Shown here one piece after another: positions 44,536-52,474 of a stretch of 64,000 bases of DNA (positions are counted from its first letter, which is position 1; each line of letters starts with the position of its first letter). Made by a program: the position numbers and the translations under genes. Origin of the DNA: Kolteria novifilia (GTDB lineage Bacteria; Planctomycetota; Planctomycetia; Kolteriales; Kolteriaceae); contig CP036279.1 in assembly GCA_007748055.1 (NCBI GenBank), forward strand, positions 992,001 through 1,056,000, in the 5' to 3' direction. The notes under the pieces are model-generated. The model had not been told where the DNA came from. It was given only the letters and a program-made list of their open reading frames with translations, and searched no databases.

Positions 44536-46197
44536 TCAGGGCTGGGGCAGTGGCATGTCAAGGGGCGGATTGTCGCGGGACCAGAGCAGGCTCGGTCGCC
44601 CGCTCTCGACTAGTTCGAGGATCTCTTCTTCGTCCAACGCGCGGCTCCAGACGGCAAGCTCGTCCATCCGTCCCCGAAACGCGCGCGGAGGTTTGTTCTC
44701 GTAAGGGTTCGACGACAGCCAATTACCCAACCGGCAGGCTCCCGGGCGAATGGGCACGTTGTCGTTGGCGAAGACACTGTCGAGCACGCACTTGCCGTTC
44801 ACGTAGATGCGATAGACTCGCTCCGGAACCGACATCACCGACACGACGTGTGTCCATTTCGCCAGCGGTACCGGGCTACCCACCCAACGTTTTCTGTCGC
44901 CAAGCCCGTGGATGCCACCGCGCGGCAAGCCGTAGCGATTCAACTGAAAGTGGAGGTCACCCGGTTCCCAGCGATTGGAGTTGAGAATCGCGTTGAGCTC
45001 CCGATCATAGCGGTCGGCCTTGAGCCAGACCGCAACCGACAGAGCGTCGTACTCGCCGGGAATCTGCAACTGAACGTAGTCGGCGTCGCGATCGAAAAGC
45101 AGTGCTTCTTTCCCCGGCCAGCGACCGGCCACCCAACGGGCACTCGCGATCCGGCCATCGGGAACGTCGTGGCTCCGCTGGGCATTGGTCAACACCGACG
45201 CATTGGCTTCGCGAACGAACGGATACCAAGCGATCAATCCCGGATCGGCGAGGATCTGGCGACGCTGGGCCTTCCATCGAAGAAACCCAATGTGCCCAGG
45301 CGTTGGTAGACCCGACAAGTTCAGCGCCGGCCCTTTCCGCGGACGGCCCTCGCGGTACCGAACCCACTCGCCCTCGTAGACACTTTGCAGCAATTCCTCG
45401 GCTCCGGCCCGCCGAACGTCGACTTGCCCATCGAAGACTTGCATCGCGCTGTTGCCGTCGGGATCGACGCTCACGGCGAACTCGGTGCCGATGTCCTCGA
45501 ACGCGACATCGCTCGTCTCGATCGTGAAGCCGTGGGCGGAGGGAGGAACGATCGCTCGCACGCGTCCCGACGCCAGCTCGGTATGGTACTCATCCTCGAT
45601 CTGGAATGAGGCGGGGGCCTGAATGACGAGATCGGCACCGTTGGCATAGCGTAGATGAACGACGCCGTCGACCAGCTCGTAGTCACCCGAACGAAAGCGA
45701 ACGCCATCAGGGCCGCGATCGTCGGCGAACTCCGCCCCGGCCTGGTCGACCAGGAGAGCCGCCAATGAGGGCTTCTTCTCCTCGAGAACGTCCCTTTCGG
45801 GTTGATCCTTGGCGCCACGATCCCGCTCTTGATGCTCCGGTCCCACCGACGCCATCGGAAGGTTCGAGCCATGCCATAGAGCGACCATCGCGACAATGGT
45901 GGCGAGCACGGCGATGGTCCATGGCAACAAGACCGAAGACATCGAAACCCGTCGCGTCGTGTTCGACGGTGCCGGAGACGCTGCCCGACTCGCCCCCGCG
46001 CTCGGATCGAGCCCAGCCGTCTCGGCATCGCGAAACTCCCAGCAGAGATTCGCGTGTAGTTCGAGATACCGTAGATACTCGCTACGAAGCTCCGAGTCGC
46101 GACGGAGCAGTACCGATAGCTCGGCCGCCTCCGCGTTGGTAGCCGTCCCGTGCATCATCCGGTTGGCGAGGTGCTGCCAGCGATCACGTTTGCTCAT
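44536..46197 (-). CDS. FecR-like membrane protein with LamG domain
   Basis: A 553-residue protein. A cytoplasmic N-terminus (RDRWQHLANRMMHGTATNAE) with a helical anti-sigma-like region is followed by one membrane helix (about 88-108, LLPWTIAVLATIVAMVALW), a FecR-type beta domain (about 160-260, VHLRYANGADLVIQAPASFQ and GTEFAVSVDPDG) and a LamG/concanavalin-like domain (about 320-490). Its ATG overlaps the stop of the ECF sigma gene (ATGA). FecR-type proteins transmit envelope signals to such sigma factors, and LamG domains often bind polysaccharide (known for families). The pairing suggests a glycan-responsive switch (inference). Confidence 0.88.
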   Translation of the reverse strand: MSKRDRWQHLANRMMHGTATNAEAAELSVLLRRDSELRSEYLRYLELHANLCWEFRDAETAGLDPSAGASRAASPAPSNTTRRVSMSSVLLPWTIAVLATIVAMVALWHGSNLPMASVGPEHQERDRGAKDQPERDVLEEKKPSLAALLVDQAGAEFADDRGPDGVRFRSGDYELVDGVVHLRYANGADLVIQAPASFQIEDEYHTELASGRVRAIVPPSAHGFTIETSDVAFEDIGTEFAVSVDPDGNSAMQVFDGQVDVRRAGAEELLQSVYEGEWVRYREGRPRKGPALNLSGLPTPGHIGFLRWKAQRRQILADPGLIAWYPFVREANASVLTNAQRSHDVPDGRIASARWVAGRWPGKEALLFDRDADYVQLQIPGEYDALSVAVWLKADRYDRELNAILNSNRWEPGDLHFQLNRYGLPRGGIHGLGDRKRWVGSPVPLAKWTHVVSVMSVPERVYRIYVNGKCVLDSVFANDNVPIRPGACRLGNWLSSNPYENKPPRAFRGRMDELAVWSRALDEEEILELVESGRPSLLWSRDNPPLDMPLPQP

Positions 46198-46715
46198 CCG
46201 GGCACCTCTCCGGCCAGTCGCGCCGCCACGCATTCGTGCAAGGCGACGCGGATCCGATCGAGCATCTTGTAGATCGCATTGGGCGTCGCGTCGCGCAGGG
46301 CGGCGATCTCGCGAACCGTCCGACCACTGTAGTAACCCTGGATGACCGAGCGACTCGCGTCGGGGAGTGTTTCCAAACAGTCTCGTAGCGCGGCCACCCC
46401 ATCGCTTTCACGCGACAGAACCGCCTCGCTGCGTCGAGCCAGCAGTTCGACAACATCGGCGTCCAACTGCACTTGGCGATGCTCCTTGCGGCGACGAAAA
46501 TTTCGTACATGGTTGTGGGCAATCCCACATGCCCATGGCAGGAAATCGAGGGCGGGATCGTAACGATCCCAGTGTTCCCACAGCGTCAAACAGGTTTGTT
46601 GAAACAATTCTTCGGCGTCGGCCCGATTCGCGACCAACGAGACGATGTAGCGAAAGACCCGATGCTGGTTCCGAACGACGCGTTCGGCGAACTGTTGGTG
46701 CCTGTCCGCGTCCAT
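46194..46715 (-). CDS. ECF RNA polymerase sigma factor (planctomycete group)
   Basis: A 173-residue protein. Region 2 is QFAERVVRNQHRVFRYIVSL and ADAEELFQQTCLTLWEHWDR with LDFLPWACGIAHNHVRNFRR. Region 4 is CLETLPDASRSVIQGYYSGR and REIAALRDATPNAIYKMLDR IR. ATG 46715 (MDADRHQQF) is chosen; the frame is open to 46787 but that part is low-complexity. It heads a collinear run of six genes down to 36612 with small gaps (57, 102, 43 and 40 bases) and an overlap with the FecR gene, so it may control module B. Confidence 0.9.
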   Translation of the reverse strand: MDADRHQQFAERVVRNQHRVFRYIVSLVANRADAEELFQQTCLTLWEHWDRYDPALDFLPWACGIAHNHVRNFRRRKEHRQVQLDADVVELLARRSEAVLSRESDGVAALRDCLETLPDASRSVIQGYYSGRTVREIAALRDATPNAIYKMLDRIRVALHECVAARLAGEVPG

Positions 46716-46900
46716 CAGTGCTCGGCCGGTCCCACTGGAGCTGTCACGACAGCCCGAACCAAGGACACCACCGTCACCACGGGCCACTAGGATATATTGT
46801 CTCGGGGTGCGTCAGATTCGCCACACTCGGAACACTTTTTTTAGATGCTTTCTCAGCAATGACTTGCGCCGATGGGCCAAGAGGGCGGCCGACGCTCACC

Positions 46901-48373
46901 CTAGAAATCGAGCAAGACGTTGATCGTGAAGACCAAGGGGTCGCGGATCTCGGTACTGAGGCCGGGATCGTGGATGTAGGTGAGGTTCGGCTGCACCTTG
47001 AGTGACTCGTGGACAAAAATCCAATAGTACCACTGCCACTCCCACTCGTTGGCCGTGATGCGGTCATTGTTGAATGGCGGAGGAAGTGGCCGAGGCGCGA
47101 GTTGACTTTGCGTGCTCTCGCTCGCGGATCCCATCACCGGGGTCAGTTGAGCCCAAACAAGGCCGAACCCGAAAACATCTTCGTCCCTACGCGGGATCGG
47201 ACCGATCCACTGTAGTCCCGCGGTAAGCCCTTTGACGAATGGGTTCACATTGCCATCGCCGGTCGACCAGGAGAAGAAGGCGGCGAGGTTCTGATCGGGA
47301 TGCTCCTGCTCCTGCCAAATCGTCTGCTCGTGGATGAGGAAGAACCCCGCGGTCCCGTTCTGAACGCCGCCGTCGAAACGGGACAACTTGCCACTCTGGC
47401 CCCAGCCGCCAACGAGGAACCTGCCAGGCAAGTCGTTACTACCCAACGTGTAGCGGACACCCGTCTCGCCGATGTAGAAGTAGTTCCCGTTGAACTGCGG
47501 CCCTCGGGCGCCGGTGTTGATCCCTTGGGCGCCAAGGCGGCCGTCGTAGAACCCGAAACCGGCGAAGAATTGGTCGTTCGGTCGGACGAAGCCTTGGATG
47601 CCGGACGTCGTTGACTGGTTCTGCGGGAGGAACGCCGAGATCGCGGGGAGCGCCTCGTAGTCGTTGCCGAGAAAGAGCGTCGCGCTCTGAGTTCGCTGAA
47701 AGGTGCGATTGATCTTCACCTTCCCGACGAGCACGCTGAATCGCTCCTCGAAGAGGTCCTGCTGGACCCAGAGTTCGTTGAGTTCGCCGAGGGCCTGATT
47801 GAGGTTGTCGTAGCCGTTGAACGTCAAGAGATCCCCCGTCAACGCCGAGGCATCCGATCCGCGGCGATGAAGGAACCGAATCTGGGCCGTGCCCCCCTTC
47901 CAGCCAAACATCGTGTCGAGGTCGCCGATCAGCTTGACCTCCCCAACGTTCTCGTCAGCCCAGTTCCCCGGCAGCAAACCACCGAAGAAGACCGCGTTCC
48001 AGCTCATGGCCCAGCGAACTTCCGCCTCGACACCGTACTTTTCGATCCCGGTCACCCGGTTGATCAGGCCACTGGCGACGTCGGGTTGAACAAAGCCGAC
48101 TTCGGTGGTTCCCTCTTTACGAACCACGTCGTCGCGGGTTTTGGAGTAGGAGGATCCCGAGTACTGTTGAGCGGAATGACTTGGCGAGTTGGGCAGCGAG
48201 CTACCGGTCGTCCTGGGTTGGGAAGTGTCGTTCCCAGGGGGAACGGACGCCGTATGAGACGAAGAAGACGAAACGGCGGTTGTGTCGTCGGCGCGAAGCA
48301 CCGCGATCGGGAGCACGAGAAGTGCCGTCAGCAATAGGATCGAGCGTTCGGTGCTCTCACGTCGCGGCGCCAC
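46901..48373 (-). CDS. OprB-type carbohydrate porin
   Basis: A 490-residue protein with a signal peptide (about 10-28, ILLLTALLVLPIAVLRADD), a Ser/Thr-rich linker, then an outer-membrane beta-barrel pattern. Recognisable OprB features are GNDYEALPAISAFLPQ, FFLIHEQTIWQEQEHPDQNL and the C-terminal YYWIFVHESLKVQPNLTYIH with terminal Phe (NVLLDF). It would let sugars or other small solutes cross the outer membrane. It lies 158 bases downstream of the cytochrome-WD40 gene of module A on the same strand and 186 bases before the sigma gene. Confidence 0.85.
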   Translation of the reverse strand: MAPRRESTERSILLLTALLVLPIAVLRADDTTAVSSSSSHTASVPPGNDTSQPRTTGSSLPNSPSHSAQQYSGSSYSKTRDDVVRKEGTTEVGFVQPDVASGLINRVTGIEKYGVEAEVRWAMSWNAVFFGGLLPGNWADENVGEVKLIGDLDTMFGWKGGTAQIRFLHRRGSDASALTGDLLTFNGYDNLNQALGELNELWVQQDLFEERFSVLVGKVKINRTFQRTQSATLFLGNDYEALPAISAFLPQNQSTTSGIQGFVRPNDQFFAGFGFYDGRLGAQGINTGARGPQFNGNYFYIGETGVRYTLGSNDLPGRFLVGGWGQSGKLSRFDGGVQNGTAGFFLIHEQTIWQEQEHPDQNLAAFFSWSTGDGNVNPFVKGLTAGLQWIGPIPRRDEDVFGFGLVWAQLTPVMGSASESTQSQLAPRPLPPPFNNDRITANEWEWQWYYWIFVHESLKVQPNLTYIHDPGLSTEIRDPLVFTINVLLDF

Positions 48374-48530
48374 TCCATTCCCATCTCGTTAGAGAGACGA
48401 TGCCATCCCTCTAACATCGGAGGCAGCACGCAAGCGACTTGAAGCAAAAGCTCGAATACATGAGAGTCGTATCGAGTTCTTACAACGGACACGCATCAAC
48501 CGGGGGCGTTCTCGCCATTCCAACGACGAT

Positions 48531-49928
48531 TCAGCCCCCCTTGGGCTTTGCCTTCTTCGGCGACTTCTCTTTCGCCAATGACGCGGTGGCCACGGCGGGA
48601 ATGGCCTGAAAATGCCGGATCGGCTTCCCCGTCGACAGATCCCAACAGAAGATTTCTCCCGCCGAATCGCCACTGAACAACCACTTCCCGTCGGGAGATA
48701 ACGCCAGCGAGTTGATCCAGTCGCCGTGCCCGGTCAGTAACTGCAATCGCTTGCCGTTGTTCGGATCCCAGATGTGGATCTTCTGATCGGCACCTGCAGA
48801 GTAGAGTCGTTTGCCATCCTTGGAAACGACCAAGGCGAAGACGTCATCCTTATGGCCACCGATCGTTCGCAGCTGTTTGACCTTCTCGTTCGGCTCCCAG
48901 AGCTTGATCGTCTTGTCATCTCCCGCGGTAGCGACCCGCTTTCCGTCGGGAAACGAGACGACGTGCTGCAATCCATCCTGATGTTTGGCGAAACTGGCGA
49001 TGACCTGCTTCTTCGTGAGATCCCAGATCTTCGACGTCTTATCGCGACTCGCGGAGTAGATCTGCTTGCCATCGGGCGCGAAGGCGAGGTCCAGGATCCA
49101 GTCGGCGTGGATCTCCTCCGACGTCAGCGCTTTCCCACTGGGAATCTCCCAGACCGAGAGCTTGCGTTCGGTGTCGCCGGCCGCCAACGTCTTGCCATCG
49201 GGACCGAACGCCAGCGCGTAAACCATGTCGGGCGCTTCATAGATGGTCTTCAACGGCGAAAGCGTCTTCGCGTCCCAGAGACAGACCTCCCCCATCCGGC
49301 CGGGCGTCCCGCCGGCGTGAGCGAGGAGTTCGCCATCGGGGCTAAACGCGATCGCTTGAACCTTCTCGCCCTTGGTGGGGAGGCGACGCAGCAGCTTTCC
49401 ACTGGCTGGATCCCAGAAGGTAATCTCGTGGAATCCCGCCGCCGCGAGCTGCTTGCCGTCGGGACTAAACGTGAGTGACGAGATGATCGGGGGCTGCGTG
49501 TAGTTCGTCGCGACGGGAGCCACCGACTCGGGGAGGAGCGAGCGCAGCGTGACGTTCGCGTCGGGGCCGTCGAACTTCGCTCCTTGCTTGATCCACTTCT
49601 CGACCTTGGCGACGACCTTCTCATCGAGCAGATCCGCTTCCTGGGGCATCACCGGCTCGTCATCACCATACATCAGCAAGAGCAACTGACTCTCGTATGG
49701 TTCGCCAGGGACGATCATCGCCTCCCCCTTAGTCGACATGAAAAGTCCGGAGAAGCGGCTCATGTCGACGTTCCCTTCGGTCGTCGTCGAGTCGTGACAT
49801 CCGAGGCAATGCTCGACAAAGATCGGAGCGATCTCTTTGGTGAAGCTGACGCGCGGCTCCTCCGTCTTGGCCTGGGGCGCGACGAGGGCGGAGAGGACAA
49901 CCAGGAGAGCGGCTCGGATTCGCATCAT
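48531..49928 (-). CDS. Planctomycete cytochrome c plus WD40 propeller, module A
   Basis: A 465-residue protein. Signal peptide about 1-21 (AALLVVLSALVAPQA); heme domain with EHCLGCHDST (CxxCH) and Met ligand candidates in DEPVMPQEAD; WD40 blades from about 145 (ISSLTFSPDGKQLAAAGFHE, VYALAFGPDGKTLAAGDTER, INSLALSPDGKWLFSGDSAG). The C-terminus is Lys-rich (KEKSPKKAKPKGG). It shows the same domain order as 43067-44479. Last gene of the DUF1501-DUF1549/1553-PPC-cytochrome run that starts at 56455. Confidence 0.88.
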   Translation of the reverse strand: MMRIRAALLVVLSALVAPQAKTEEPRVSFTKEIAPIFVEHCLGCHDSTTTEGNVDMSRFSGLFMSTKGEAMIVPGEPYESQLLLLMYGDDEPVMPQEADLLDEKVVAKVEKWIKQGAKFDGPDANVTLRSLLPESVAPVATNYTQPPIISSLTFSPDGKQLAAAGFHEITFWDPASGKLLRRLPTKGEKVQAIAFSPDGELLAHAGGTPGRMGEVCLWDAKTLSPLKTIYEAPDMVYALAFGPDGKTLAAGDTERKLSVWEIPSGKALTSEEIHADWILDLAFAPDGKQIYSASRDKTSKIWDLTKKQVIASFAKHQDGLQHVVSFPDGKRVATAGDDKTIKLWEPNEKVKQLRTIGGHKDDVFALVVSKDGKRLYSAGADQKIHIWDPNNGKRLQLLTGHGDWINSLALSPDGKWLFSGDSAGEIFCWDLSTGKPIRHFQAIPAVATASLAKEKSPKKAKPKGG

Positions 49929-50007
49929 GGAAGGGAACCTTGTTCGGAGTCGTGGCGGGCGGCGCGATGATGGGTCTCGCCGATTGATCGAGCAACGATC
50001 GGAGGAA

Positions 50008-52344
50008 CTATTTCTTTTTTGCCGCTTCCTTCGGCTCGGGCTTCTCGACCACGAGCGTCACCATGGTGGTCGGCGTCCGCACGCTAACCGGTTTGGTCTT
50101 CTTCTTTTTCTTCGCTTTGTCGTCATCCTCAAGCACGGGGTTCTTCTCATAGGGCGTATCCGCCTTGGCTTCGAAGAAGAAATGGTGCGTGCCGAGCAAC
50201 GCGTTCTTTCCGACGGTCACCTCGACCTCGGCCGAGTCCTTCCCCTTGCCAATCGTCACCACCTTGGACGACATGTTGGGAGGCATGGCGCTGGCCAAGA
50301 GCTGAACCGCCCCATCGAACTTGCCCTGGCGAACCAACTTCGCCGGGATCTTGATCTTCTCGCCGGGCGCGACCTTCCAGACTGTGCCTTCCCCCAGATC
50401 GACTCGCAGGGGCGAGTCCTCTTCCCGAACCGAGAGGAGCAGTTCCGGCGTGTAGCGAGCACGACATCCCCAGTGGGTGTTCTGACCAAACCAGATCACC
50501 GTGCCGTAGTCGGCCTCCTTCTCGACCTTCTTCCCATCGACCAGCGCGCGGCCAACGACACGAATGGGCCCGTCCCACTTCTTCGCCTCCTTGGATGCCG
50601 TCAGGATGATCGGCGCCGACATCTCCCCCTTGCGACAAACTGCCTTCGAGCACGTCACTCCTTCGGGCAGTCCCTCGAGGGAAAGTTCGACATCGCCATC
50701 GAAGCCATCCCAGCGGTAGACCAGTACGTCGATCTCCTCGGTACCTCCTCGACGCAGCAAGGGAACCCACTGATACCGTTTCCGGTTCATCGGAAAGAGA
50801 TCTTCGGGATAGTGGGAGAGTGCCACTAGTCGAAAGTTGGGACGAGGCTTCCGTACCGCTAGACGGTAAACCGCACCACCTTCATTCCGAGCCGTGTAGT
50901 AGAGATCTCGGACCATCACGCGGTAGGTGCCGTCGGCGGGAACCTTCAGTTCATGGACGGCGTCGTCGGTTTGGGTGTTGAAGGCGAAGCCGCCAAAGTT
51001 TCGGGTCTCCTGATTGAGCCGACGCACGGTGTTCGCGTCCCAAAGGTTATCGACCTCGGCGAGGTCCTTCACCTTCCCGTCAGGCAGCATTTGCTGGACG
51101 ACGAGAAACGGATCGGTCGCGATCCCGGTCCGCTGGGAGATGACGTCAAGCTCGATCACCTCTCCCTTCTTTGCCTCGAAGCTGTACCAGTCACGATCAC
51201 CAGCCGGGGCGAACCGACCCGCGACTTCGCTGGGGATCTTGATTGGTTGTGCCTTCGCCGCATCGTTGTTCGGCTCGTTCTCGGCCACGACCGGTTCGGT
51301 CGCGAACCCAATGAAGACGGGATTGGAGACGTTGAACTTCAACGGCAATCGGTAGGCGAAGCCATCGGTGGCGTCGTTCGGGGGACTCACCAGAATCCCA
51401 AGCCGCTTGAACTGATCAGCGTCGATGCGGCCGTCGGCGGCGGGCCGCTTGGGAATGTCGATCGTCACGTCGAGCTGCTCGATCTCCCGTCCATTGATCT
51501 TGATCCCGCTTGGCGTTCCACCTGGAAGGTTGCGGCCGTAGAGACGCATCTTCGCCTTCGTGCCAGGAGTCGCGGCGGGCGGGAAGACGAAGTCGAGATG
51601 GGGATCCTGATGAACGCGCAACTGGTAGAAGTGTTCGACGTTTCCATCGTAGACGATGTCGCTGACCTTGACCCAGTAGTCGCCTTCCTTCGGAGCCGTG
51701 AAATCCAGGAACGCGTCATGTCGAAACGTATCGCGACACTCGTGAAGTAGCCGACCATCCGCGTCGTGGATCGACAGGATCGGATCGAGCTGGGAGTCGA
51801 TCTGCTCGGCGACGCATTCGATGAAGAGGCGTTCCCCCTTCCCGGCGGAGATCCGGTAAAAGTCGACATCCCCCCCCCGGTCGGAACGACCATTCATGAC
51901 TACGTCGCGGGCGAGCGGCATCGCGCTGGCGATGTCGTCGTTCCCTTCCTTCTCGAGCTCCTGCGTATGAGGACTCACCAGGAAGGAGCGGGGGGGGCTC
52001 GTTCCGAATCGGCCGATCGCTCGCACCTCGTAGATGCCCGTGGGAACGTCCGGCGCGATCGCGATCTCGAACTGATTGGCAACGACTTGCGGTCCCGTCT
52101 CTCCCTTCTTCGGAGCACGGGTCGCTTGACTCGCGACGATCCCAGGGTGACTGAATCGCAACGACGCGACATCGTCGAGATCCTTGCCCGTGATACTCAC
52201 CGTGACCTTCTCGCCGATTTTGCCGCCCGCGGGACGAACGGATTGAAGCTGCGTGTTGGGGAGTTGGGCCCAAGTAGGTGCCAGCGGTCCCGCGACGAGC
52301 GTCAAAAGAGCGACAACGCATTGAGGTAGGAATGATCGAGTCAA
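50008..52344 (-). CDS. Exported protein with two PPC domains, module A
   Basis: A 778-residue protein. TTG 52344 is chosen: it gives a proper signal peptide (TRSFLPQCVVALLTLVAGPL) and has GGGAGGGG upstream; the open frame further upstream has no such character and would overlap the preceding gene. An IPT-like domain (about 30-110) is followed by PPC domain 1 (about 140-225, GDVDFYRISAGKGERLFIEC) and PPC domain 2 (about 370-480, GDRDWYSFEAKKGEVIELDV). The C-terminus ends in a Lys-rich stretch. No catalytic motif is visible. Paralogue of 38898-41537. Confidence 0.82.
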   Translation of the reverse strand: MTRSFLPQCVVALLTLVAGPLAPTWAQLPNTQLQSVRPAGGKIGEKVTVSITGKDLDDVASLRFSHPGIVASQATRAPKKGETGPQVVANQFEIAIAPDVPTGIYEVRAIGRFGTSPPRSFLVSPHTQELEKEGNDDIASAMPLARDVVMNGRSDRGGDVDFYRISAGKGERLFIECVAEQIDSQLDPILSIHDADGRLLHECRDTFRHDAFLDFTAPKEGDYWVKVSDIVYDGNVEHFYQLRVHQDPHLDFVFPPAATPGTKAKMRLYGRNLPGGTPSGIKINGREIEQLDVTIDIPKRPAADGRIDADQFKRLGILVSPPNDATDGFAYRLPLKFNVSNPVFIGFATEPVVAENEPNNDAAKAQPIKIPSEVAGRFAPAGDRDWYSFEAKKGEVIELDVISQRTGIATDPFLVVQQMLPDGKVKDLAEVDNLWDANTVRRLNQETRNFGGFAFNTQTDDAVHELKVPADGTYRVMVRDLYYTARNEGGAVYRLAVRKPRPNFRLVALSHYPEDLFPMNRKRYQWVPLLRRGGTEEIDVLVYRWDGFDGDVELSLEGLPEGVTCSKAVCRKGEMSAPIILTASKEAKKWDGPIRVVGRALVDGKKVEKEADYGTVIWFGQNTHWGCRARYTPELLLSVREEDSPLRVDLGEGTVWKVAPGEKIKIPAKLVRQGKFDGAVQLLASAMPPNMSSKVVTIGKGKDSAEVEVTVGKNALLGTHHFFFEAKADTPYEKNPVLEDDDKAKKKKKTKPVSVRTPTTMVTLVVEKPEPKEAAKKK

Positions 52345-52474
52345 AGTCCCCTCCCTTCGAAGGGTCGTGGGCTTGAGCTTTGCCACCGATGGGACCGCAA
52401 ATTCACGGACCCAACTCGCCGCCACCGACCGACACGCGATCAGGGACACCCAAGTCGTACGACGGACCAAAGCG

